From an uncultured Erysipelotrichaceae bacterium (GTDB lineage: Bacteria > Bacillota_I > Bacilli_A > RF39 > UBA660): DNA of 10,180 bases. Below are positions 5,247 to 10,180 of this stretch, one piece after another. Position 1 is the first letter of the stretch; each line of letters begins with the position of its first letter. The DNA lies in the NCBI GenBank assembly GCA_902795725.1, contig CADBLY010000023.1:1-10180 (forward strand), read 5' to 3'. A program made the translations under genes and the position numbers. The notes under the pieces were generated by a model. The model saw nothing but the letters and a program-made list of their open reading frames with translations, was not told where the DNA came from and made no database searches.

Positions 5247-6140
5247 TTACTCACCTATCTTTCTAATAAAGTATTCTTCTAAATTATCAACTTGAGCAAA
5301 TATCTCACTTACCTGTATTCCATTATTTATCAAGTATTTATTTATGTCAGCACTAATTTCAAAGTTTGAATATATAATAATACTATTTTTATCAGTTTTA
5401 ATATTATTTATATTAAACTCTTTAGATATTAATTCTTTTGCTTTTTTATTATTATCTGTTTTAATAATTAACTTACTTTTACAACGTTCTTGTAATTCAT
5501 CAGTACTAACTTCTTCTATTAATTTTCCATTATCAATAATGCCATATTTAGTTACAACTTTAGCTAATTCATCAAGTAAGTGGCTAGATATTAAGAAAGT
5601 TATGCCTTTTTCCTTATTTAGTTTTAAAATAACATCTCTTATCTCTTTTATTCCAGCTGGGTCTAATCCATTAATAGGTTCATCAAGGACTAGAAATTCT
5701 GGATCATTTAAAAGGGCAATAGCAATTCCTAGTCTTTGACGCATACCTAAAGAAAAATCTTTTGCTTTTTTCTTGCCAGTTCTACTTAGTCCAACAAATT
5801 TTAAAATATCTTTTATCTTAGATTCATCCGCTCCATAAAGAATTGAGAAACGCTTTAGGTTTTCATAAGCGGTAGCATTTTTGTAAAGGCCTGGAGCTTC
5901 AATTAGTGAACCAATTCTATTTCCTACTTCTTCTATTTTTTTACCACCAAATAACGAAACACTACCCTTGGTTGGTTCAGTTAGTGATAAAACCATTCTC
6001 ATAAATGTTGTTTTACCAGCACCATTTTTGCCAATAAAACCATATATATCCCCTTTTTTAATTGTCATATCTACACTATCAACGGCTATTTTAGAACCAT
6101 ATTGTTTAGTAAGATTCTTAGTTTTTAATATATTTTCCAT
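5247..6140 (-). CDS. ABC transporter ATP-binding protein, BcrA type
   Basis: A 297-residue cytoplasmic ATPase that would drive the adjacent permease. All motifs are present: Walker A GKNGAGKT (37-44), an SLIEAPGLY segment at the Q-loop position (79-86, E in place of Q as is usual in BcrA-like proteins), signature FSLGMRQR (129-136), Walker B FLVLDE (149-154) with catalytic Glu154, D-loop GLDPAG (158-163), and switch His187 in SSHLLDEL. The C-terminal part, about 210-297, is the variable extension seen in this subfamily. The ATG at 6140 follows AAGGAAG. The gene starts 15 bases after the YbjQ-family gene and ends one base before the permease ATG. BcrA relatives are often found in peptide antibiotic resistance, but general exporters use the same fold, so the substrate is open. 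Confidence 0.93.
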   Translation of the reverse strand: MENILKTKNLTKQYGSKIAVDSVDMTIKKGDIYGFIGKNGAGKTTFMRMVLSLTEPTKGSVSLFGGKKIEEVGNRIGSLIEAPGLYKNATAYENLKRFSILYGADESKIKDILKFVGLSRTGKKKAKDFSLGMRQRLGIAIALLNDPEFLVLDEPINGLDPAGIKEIRDVILKLNKEKGITFLISSHLLDELAKVVTKYGIIDNGKLIEEVSTDELQERCKSKLIIKTDNNKKAKELISKEFNINNIKTDKNSIIIYSNFEISADINKYLINNGIQVSEIFAQVDNLEEYFIRKIGE

Positions 6141-6155
6141 TATGTACTTCCTTTC

Positions 6156-6470
6156 TTATTTTATTTTTACAGCTGTACCATAAGCAATTACTTCAGCTGC
6201 TCCCTGCATTACTCCTGATGATCCATATCTAACACATATAATGGCATCTGCTCCTAAGTCAGTTGCTTCTTCTATCATTCTATCAGTTGCTATCTTTCTT
6301 GATTCACTTATCATTTTGGTGTAACTTTTTACTTCTCCACCAACAATATTTTTCATACCAGCTAAAAAGTCTTTACCAACATGTTTTGATTGAACCATTT
6401 CTCCTTTAACTATACCAAGAGTTTCTGTAATAGTTTTACCAGGAATATCATTACTTGTTACTATAAGCAT
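6156..6470 (-). CDS. YbjQ/UPF0145 family protein
   Basis: A 104-residue cytoplasmic protein matching the YbjQ_1 (UPF0145, 'putative heavy-metal-binding') family: TSNDIPGKTITETLGIVKGE at 5-24, ESRKIATDRMIEEATDLGADAIICVRY at 56-82, then the glycine-rich region and AEVIAYGTAVKI at the end. Members are about 100-110 residues and form pentameric rings; their role is unknown and metal binding is only a database suggestion. There is no cysteine other than the one in AIICVRY. GAGGTGAT lies 3 bases before the ATG. It is the first gene of the operon with the ABC transporter, 15 bases upstream of the ATPase, which hints that its function is tied to export or stress at the membrane, but that is inference. 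Confidence 0.88.
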   Translation of the reverse strand: MLIVTSNDIPGKTITETLGIVKGEMVQSKHVGKDFLAGMKNIVGGEVKSYTKMISESRKIATDRMIEEATDLGADAIICVRYGSSGVMQGAAEVIAYGTAVKIK

Positions 6471-6491
6471 TTTATCACCTCACTTACCTAT

Positions 6492-6519
6492 ATTATGTAT
6501 TATTTTTATGCTTTTTCAA
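6492..6519 (-). promoter_or_regulatory. Probable promoter of the YbjQ-ABC transporter operon
   Basis: Minus strand TTGAAA (+6514-6519), a 16-base spacer, then CATAAT (+6492-6497), each 5/6 to consensus. It fills the 53-base gap after tsaD, and transcription would start about 15 bases before the YbjQ ATG. No terminator separates tsaD from it, so readthrough from the tsa operon is also possible. Confidence 0.5.
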
Positions 6520-6523
6520 ATAT

Positions 6524-7528
6524 CTAATTTAGTTCATCATTAGCCTTTGCTTTTAAATCGATATCAGCTTGTTTACCAATTTTTTTTGCATAATATCCAG
6601 CAGCAGCTATCATAGTAGCATTATCCGTACAGTATTTTATTTCTGGTATGGATAATTCTATATTGTTTTTTATGCACATTTCTTTTAAAGAATCTCTAAG
6701 ACCACTATTAGCAGCTACCCCACCTGCTACTATTAAATTATGAACATCATACTCTTTTAAGGCTCTTAAGGTTTTTTTAGTTAGTATCTCTACTACTCTA
6801 TTTTGAAATGAGCATGCCATATTGGCTTTATTTAACTCTTCTCCACGTTGTTTTAAATTATGACTAGTATTTATAACCGCACTCTTAATGCCACTAAAAC
6901 TAAAGTTATAAGAATTATCATCAAGTGGCAGTGGTAATGAATATGTATCTATTCCTTCGTAAGATAATTTATCAACTAAAGGTCCCCCAGGATATGGTAA
7001 ATTAAGAACTCTAGCTACTTTATCATAAGCTTCTCCGACAGCATCATCCAAAGTTCCACCAATTATTTTGAATGAATAATCTTCCTTCATAAACACTAAC
7101 TCGGTATGCCCACCTGATACTACAAGTGCGATTAAAGGAAATTTAAGCTGTTTGCCAATATTATTCGCATATATATGACCTGCTATATGATGGACAGGTA
7201 TTAATGGTTTATTATAAATATAAGATAGAGTAGATGCAAATGTAGTACCTATAAGTAAACAACCAATTAAACCTGGACCATAAGTAACGGCAATAGCATC
7301 TATCTCATCCATAGTCATATGAGCTTTTTTTAAACATTCTTCAATCACTATAGTAATAGATTCAACATGCATTCGACTAGCAATCTCTGGTACTACTCCA
7401 CCATAATTAGCATGAGTATCCATTTGCGATAAAACTACTGTAGCTATCTCATCATACCCATTTCGTACAATGGAAACACTAGTCTCATCACAACTTGATT
7501 CTATTCCTAAAATATATGTGTTAGTCAT
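6524..7528 (-). CDS. tsaD: tRNA N6-adenosine threonylcarbamoyltransferase TsaD
   Basis: TsaD moves the threonylcarbamoyl group from TC-AMP to A37 of tRNAs that read ANN codons, working with TsaB and TsaE. The 334-residue product is normal in length. The ASKHA-fold motifs are clear: [11 protein letters not shown] (7-17), YGPGLIGCL (83-91), metal-site HHIAGH with His114 and His118, VVSGGHTEL (137-144), GEAYDKVA (165-172), FSGIKSA (211-217), [12 protein letters not shown] (267-278), and YCTDNA with Asp302 as the third metal ligand. I chose ATG 7528, about 10 bases after GGGAG and overlapping the rimI end by 8 bases. A TTG three codons upstream is in frame but lies too close to that site. It is the last gene of the tsaE-tsaB-rimI-tsaD cluster. 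TsaC, which makes TC-AMP, is not in this window. Confidence 0.97.
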   Translation of the reverse strand: MTNTYILGIESSCDETSVSIVRNGYDEIATVVLSQMDTHANYGGVVPEIASRMHVESITIVIEECLKKAHMTMDEIDAIAVTYGPGLIGCLLIGTTFASTLSYIYNKPLIPVHHIAGHIYANNIGKQLKFPLIALVVSGGHTELVFMKEDYSFKIIGGTLDDAVGEAYDKVARVLNLPYPGGPLVDKLSYEGIDTYSLPLPLDDNSYNFSFSGIKSAVINTSHNLKQRGEELNKANMACSFQNRVVEILTKKTLRALKEYDVHNLIVAGGVAANSGLRDSLKEMCIKNNIELSIPEIKYCTDNATMIAAAGYYAKKIGKQADIDLKAKANDELN

Positions 7529-7919
7529 TATTATCAAACTCCCTTATCATTAAAACACCATTCTCATTATTATAGTATTTTTCTCTAATGGCTACTTTTT
7601 TAAAACCATTATGTTGATAAAATTTTATTGCACTATTATTAGATTCTCTAACTTCAAGTGTAATATTAGTAATATCATTATTATCAATAATGTATTTTAG
7701 TAGTTTAGTTCCAATACCATTATTTCGATATTTATTATTAACAATAATATACTCTATTTCTATTCGATTATATATTTTCGAATATACAACAATTCCCTTA
7801 TTATCATAAATAATGATATGAGAAAAAGGATTATCTTTATAATCTTCCACACAGCAATTAAATTCTCTTAACAATTCATTTGCCCATGCAATATCACTAC
7901 TAGTTATTTCTCTTATCAT
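7521..7919 (-). CDS. rimI: GNAT acetyltransferase, RimI family
   Basis: A 132-residue GNAT-fold enzyme using acetyl-CoA. RimI acetylates the N-terminal alanine of ribosomal protein bS18 in Escherichia coli, and relatives can have wider targets. Seen here: beta strand IEIEYIIV, the acetyl-CoA pyrophosphate loop RNNGIG (65-70), and the RimI-like [19 protein letters not shown] region (88-106), followed by [18 protein letters not shown] with the Tyr pair at 115-116. It is slightly shorter than the usual 145-150 residues, mostly at the C-terminus. It overlaps tsaB by 20 bases and tsaD by 8, so translational coupling is likely. The ribosome binding site (CGGAAG) is weak. The gene order is the common tsaB-rimI-tsaD, which supports the name. 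Confidence 0.9.
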   Translation of the reverse strand: MIREITSSDIAWANELLREFNCCVEDYKDNPFSHIIIYDNKGIVVYSKIYNRIEIEYIIVNNKYRNNGIGTKLLKYIIDNNDITNITLEVRESNNSAIKFYQHNGFKKVAIREKYYNNENGVLMIREFDNND

Positions 7920-8505
7920 TTAACTTTTCTTCCGCTTCTGTTAGTTTTAAATAATTAGGTTTCAACACATGTGGATTAATATCTTCATCATTTATGTGTT
8001 TATTAATTACCTTTAATATATCGGGATTTGATTCTTTATATCCTTCGCCTATTAACTCATAATCATCATTGATGTCTAATTCATTGAAATTTATAAATCT
8101 ATCTTCCTTTATAACATTCAATTTCTTATCATATACACCAGCAAAGACATTACCACGTCTCGCGTCTATTAATCCTACATGGTATTTTTTGCCTGAATTA
8201 GTAGAAGCTATTACTTCTAAACTGGATATAGGTATAAGTGGTATATTTAAAGACCAGGCTATTGTTTTAGCTACCGTAACTCCTACTCTTACGCCCGTAA
8301 ATGATCCTGGACCATTAACAATAAATATCTTATCGAGATTTTTAATATCAAATGATACACTATCAAATCCTTCTTTAATTATTGGTATAATTAAAGAAGA
8401 CATATCACGTTCTATTTTTGTATATTTATGATATATAATTGTATTATTATAGGTAATAGCTATATTGATAAAAAAAGAAGATGTATCTATGAAAAGACAT
8501 CTCAT
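7900..8505 (-). CDS. tsaB: tRNA threonylcarbamoyladenosine biosynthesis protein TsaB
   Basis: TsaB is the inactive TsaD paralogue that dimerises with TsaD and scaffolds the complex for t6A synthesis in tRNA. The 201-residue product has the N-terminal LFIDTSS, the family hallmark VNGPGSFTGVRVGV (63-76) followed by AKTIAWSLNIPLIPISSLE, and GLIDARRGNVFAGVYD (111-126). B. subtilis TsaB is nearer 230 residues; the shorter length comes from a reduced C-terminal half (after about 150), which is variable in the family. The ATG at 8505 overlaps the tsaE TGA stop in an ATGA arrangement, the classic coupling signal, and fixes the start. Confidence 0.95.
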   Translation of the reverse strand: MRCLFIDTSSFFINIAITYNNTIIYHKYTKIERDMSSLIIPIIKEGFDSVSFDIKNLDKIFIVNGPGSFTGVRVGVTVAKTIAWSLNIPLIPISSLEVIASTNSGKKYHVGLIDARRGNVFAGVYDKKLNVIKEDRFINFNELDINDDYELIGEGYKESNPDILKVINKHINDEDINPHVLKPNYLKLTEAEEKLNDKRNN

Positions 8506-8954
8506 AATACAGCCTCACATAATTCTTCGTATTTTTCCCCATGGGGTTCTAAAACAATAGTTCTTTTGTTTTCTCCAGCTACCTTAATTTTAATATCTAA
8601 TCTTTCCTTAGGTAAAATATCTTTAATCGTTTTAGCCCATTCAATAACCGTAATTCCACCTTTGTCAAAGTATTCTTCAATACCCACACCATCAGTATTA
8701 CCATCTAAGCGATATACATCCATATGATATAATGGTAATTCTCCATCGTATTCTTTAATAATGCTAAATGTAGGAGAAGTCACACTTTCAGTTATACCCA
8801 AAGCTTGAGCTATTCCTTTAACAAAAACTGTTTTTCCACATCCTAATTCTCCATCTAGGCAAATAACCATGTTAGGAAATTTCTCCGATTCTATATTTTG
8901 AGCAAGTTCAATAGTATCATATTCACTATGACTAACAACCTTAAATTCGTTCAT
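8502..8954 (-). CDS. tsaE: tRNA threonylcarbamoyladenosine biosynthesis ATPase TsaE
   Basis: TsaE is a small P-loop ATPase that binds the TsaB-TsaD dimer and drives its catalytic cycle. From ATG 8954 the product has 150 residues, the usual size. Motifs: Walker A GELGCGKT (35-42), SPTFSI (60-65), HMDVYRL (77-83) with Asp79, IEEYFDKGGITVIEW (92-106) with Glu105. The start is chosen because MNEFKVV follows GGTGAT by 4 bases and fits the family N-terminus; an ATG at 8981 would add nine hydrophobic residues and lies in the terminator T-run. The TGA stop overlapping the tsaB ATG is the best direct evidence in this window that TGA is a stop codon. It is the first gene of the t6A cluster. Confidence 0.95.
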   Translation of the reverse strand: MNEFKVVSHSEYDTIELAQNIESEKFPNMVICLDGELGCGKTVFVKGIAQALGITESVTSPTFSIIKEYDGELPLYHMDVYRLDGNTDGVGIEEYFDKGGITVIEWAKTIKDILPKERLDIKIKVAGENKRTIVLEPHGEKYEELCEAVL

Positions 8955-8970
8955 TTCGATCACCAATATT

Positions 8971-8999
8971 ATTATAAACAAAAAAAAGTATTATTACAA
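8971..8999 (-). promoter_or_regulatory. Possible close promoter of the tsa operon
   Basis: Minus strand TTGTAA (+8994-8999), 17 bases, then a perfect TATAAT (+8971-8976). Transcription would begin near +8964, only about 10 bases before the tsaE ATG and inside the weak ribosome binding site, so the transcript would be nearly leaderless. It overlaps the terminator hairpin. It competes with the upstream promoter at 9048-9075 as the source of the operon mRNA. Confidence 0.4.
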
Positions 9000-9006
9000 T
9001 ACTTTT
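8980..9006 (-). terminator. Intrinsic terminator upstream of tsaE (attenuator or end of a short RNA)
   Basis: Minus strand AAAAGTATT (+8998-9006) and AATACTTTT (+8984-8992) form a perfect 9-bp stem with a five-base loop, followed by more T (eight in total at +8980-8987). There is no minus-strand gene to its right, so it must act on a transcript from the intergenic promoter at 9048-9075. The stem has only one G-C pair. Confidence 0.55.
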
Positions 9007-9037
9007 AAAATAAAAGACTTGCTAATTAATAATATAG

Positions 9038-9092
9038 ATTCGACTATATTAAACATTTATTTCAAAAAATGTCAAATAGATAAATGTCGAAT
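9038..9092. repeat. Inverted repeat ATTCGAC / GTCGAAT flanking a promoter
   Basis: ATTCGAC (9038-9044) and its exact complement GTCGAAT (9086-9092) bracket the minus-strand promoter. ACATTT (9053-9058) and AAATGT (9067-9072) form a second, inner inverted repeat. This might be an operator or a hairpin, or chance in AT-rich sequence, though the CG-containing arms are less expected here. Confidence 0.3.
9048..9075 (-). promoter_or_regulatory. Upstream minus-strand promoter facing tsaE
   Basis: Minus strand TTGACA (+9070-9075), a 16-base spacer, then TTTAAT (+9048-9053): 6/6 and 5/6. Predicted start near +9041. About 35 bases later the transcript meets the hairpin at 8984-9006, then tsaE. It is flanked by the inverted repeat at 9038-9092. 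Confidence 0.5.
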
Positions 9093-9160
9093 AAAAAACT
9101 GGTTAAAAAAGTATTATACAAATATGTTACATCTATTCTGTTGTTTTATTTTATTCTTTC

Positions 9161-9189
9161 TTGACACATTAAAATATCATAGATTTAAT
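9161..9189 (+). promoter_or_regulatory. Possible distal promoter of the rightmost gene
   Basis: TTGACA (9161-9166), a 17-base spacer, then TTTAAT (9184-9189): 6/6 and 5/6. It would start transcription near 9196 and give a 130-base leader for the gene at 9326. A second, better placed promoter lies 59 bases downstream. Confidence 0.5.
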
Positions 9190-9219
9190 TTTTTAGTAAA
9201 ATTATTATGGTATATAAAT

Positions 9220-9247
9220 TTGACATACAGAAATATTAATGTATAAT
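9220..9247 (+). promoter_or_regulatory. Strong promoter of the rightmost gene
   Basis: TTGACA (9220-9225), a 16-base spacer, and TATAAT (9242-9247) both match the housekeeping consensus exactly. Transcription would start near 9255, leaving a leader of about 70 bases. Together with the minus-strand promoters this makes 8971-9247 a divergent control region; the rest of the 8955-9325 gap holds no gene that I can support. Confidence 0.75.
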
Positions 9248-9325
9248 AACTACTCGAATGAAGAGATATAAGTATTTATAAAAATTATCTAGAACAACAT
9301 AAGTAAAAAAGGAGAAAACAAAATA

Positions 9326-10126
9326 ATGGAATTAAAAAATATAAAAGCTGAATATTATGATTATAAAAAACTAAGATCATTCAAAATACCATATGAACAA
9401 ATACATATGCTTCAAAATGCGGTTAACTTACAAGATCTAGAAAACATTATTAAAGCTTATCCACAATATAATTGGCATAGAATTAAACAACAACTAGAAC
9501 AAGGAAGAAAAATAGTTGATAGATTTAATCAATCTAATAAAAAAATTGAAGCATATAAAACAAACGGATATAAAAATACTAAACTAGAGAAAATGGATAG
9601 TCAAAATTTTATTGGACATTTAATGATTGTAAGTCCTACAAATAAGCACTCAGCCGTTTGGGGAAAACTTCTTAATAAATCTATTGAAATCATAAAGAAA
9701 GAATTACAATTAGTAGATACAAATGGTCAAAACTATGTTCTAAATAATTATAATGAATTTAATCATAATCATCTTTCACTTTTAATTAGCTCAATTAATA
9801 TGTATGAAGAACAAATTGAAAGACAATATGAATTAATAAAAAGAACAAGTACTAATTTATTAAAAGAAAATTTTTTAGAAAAAAAACATATAGCCATAGA
9901 TAATTATATTGATATTATTGATTATCTTATAATTGGTAATCCAAAGGATCTATTTTGGGGTGAACTAACGGATACCGAAAGTAAATTGTATTTAGATTCA
10001 ACTAAAAAGTATGGAAACAAAGTAAAAGAAAAATTAGTAACCTATATTGCCCATTATACTACTCTTCCAGAACTCGAACAATTAGATAATGGAAATATGA
10101 AAGTACTGGAACGCTTTATTAAATAA
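9326..10126 (+). CDS. Soluble protein of unknown function, 266 residues
   Basis: I do not recognise this protein. It has no membrane segment, no signal peptide and no cysteine, and is rich in Lys, Asn, Ile and Leu. It looks mostly helical, with likely amphipathic or coiled-coil stretches around 48-90 (many K/Q/E) and 155-185 (MYEEQIERQYELIKR). A more conserved-looking middle around 90-125 reads MDSQNFIGHLMIVSP then HSAVWGKLLNKSIE. There are several aromatic/His clusters (YPQYNWHR, NEFNHNHL, IAHYTTLPEL). No catalytic motif, P-loop or DNA-binding helix-turn-helix stands out. The ATG follows GGAG by 11 bases, a little far but acceptable. It is the only plus-strand gene, with its own consensus promoter and a terminator just after it, so it is a single-gene unit transcribed away from the tsa operon. 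Base and codon use resemble the rest of the window, so recent transfer is not evident. Confidence 0.8.
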   Translation: MELKNIKAEYYDYKKLRSFKIPYEQIHMLQNAVNLQDLENIIKAYPQYNWHRIKQQLEQGRKIVDRFNQSNKKIEAYKTNGYKNTKLEKMDSQNFIGHLMIVSPTNKHSAVWGKLLNKSIEIIKKELQLVDTNGQNYVLNNYNEFNHNHLSLLISSINMYEEQIERQYELIKRTSTNLLKENFLEKKHIAIDNYIDIIDYLIIGNPKDLFWGELTDTESKLYLDSTKKYGNKVKEKLVTYIAHYTTLPELEQLDNGNMKVLERFIK

Positions 10127-10133
10127 TAGAATA

Positions 10134-10167
10134 AAAACCCTTGATTTCTAACAATTTCAAGGGTTTT
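10134..10167. terminator. Bidirectional intrinsic terminator
   Basis: AAAACCCTTGA (10134-10144) and TCAAGGGTTTT (10157-10167) form a perfect 11-bp stem with a 12-base loop. On the plus strand it ends the unknown gene, 7 bases after the stop codon; the U-rich part lies within the stem. On the minus strand the run TTTTT follows the stem, so it can also end a convergent minus-strand gene beyond the right edge. Confidence 0.8.
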
Positions 10168-10180
10168 AAACGCAAAAAAA

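Noticed and set aside
5344..5739. Long plus-strand open frame opposite the ABC ATPase gene
   Set aside because: The minus-strand frame holds Walker A, signature and Walker B motifs; the antisense frame has no start signal and reads as serine/leucine-rich shadow sequence.
8502..8504. Mycoplasma-type code with TGA as tryptophan
   Set aside because: TGA ends tsaE exactly where the tsaB ATG overlaps it and where the family ends; tryptophans in conserved positions elsewhere (for example CotE, L20 and the CmpB-type domain) are TGG.
9019..9246. A 75-codon plus-strand open frame beginning MLINNIDS in the divergent region
   Set aside because: It has no ribosome binding site, an A/T-driven composition without family resemblance, and it runs through the consensus promoters of the downstream gene.
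1..10180. CRISPR array, insertion sequence or prophage
   Set aside because: No regularly spaced repeats, transposase, integrase, terminal inverted repeats with target duplications or phage structural genes were found in the window.

Overview
The window comes from a very AT-rich, low-GC Gram-positive bacterium. Four things place it in the Bacilli: the gene order infC-rpmI-rplT behind an L20-type leader, a tsaE-tsaB-rimI-tsaD cluster, strong GGAGG-type ribosome binding sites, and a clear homologue of the outer spore coat protein CotE. TGA is used as a stop (tsaE ends in TGA inside an ATGA overlap with tsaB) and tryptophan is written TGG, so the standard bacterial code applies, not the Mycoplasma code. 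CotE suggests an endospore former or the recent descendant of one. I infer an uncultured, small-genome member of the Bacilli near the Erysipelotrichia/Mollicutes branch, but the sequence does not fix the genus.

Layout, left to right; everything except the last gene is on the minus strand. Positions 1-176 hold a possible promoter with GTGG repeats for a gene beyond the left edge, and A/T inverted repeats after cotE. Next come cotE (177-710) and a two-helix membrane protein of unknown function (780-1082). Positions 1083-1423 have no gene but contain a GC-richer island at about 1209-1386 that looks like a structured non-coding RNA. The translation operon infC-rpmI-rplT (2710 down to 1424) has a consensus promoter at 2856-2884, a leader with a terminator/antiterminator switch, infC starting at ATC, and rplT carrying an extra C-terminal Rho_N-like domain.

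Positions 2984-6470 hold a four-gene operon: a YbjQ-family protein, a BcrA-type ABC ATPase, an ABC-2 type permease, and a DUF975-CmpB fusion membrane protein. It ends in a clear terminator. Positions 6524-8954 hold tsaE-tsaB-rimI-tsaD, all overlapping. TsaD, TsaB and TsaE jointly transfer threonylcarbamoyl to A37 of ANN-decoding tRNAs; RimI is a GNAT acetyltransferase usually found beside them. An intrinsic terminator lies between one promoter and tsaE, so a short RNA or attenuation is possible.

The 370-base gap 8955-9325 is a divergent regulatory region with promoters facing both ways. The rightmost gene (9326-10126, plus strand) encodes a soluble 266-residue protein I do not recognise; it ends at a terminator that can work in both directions. 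No tRNA, rRNA, CRISPR array, insertion sequence or phage gene was seen.
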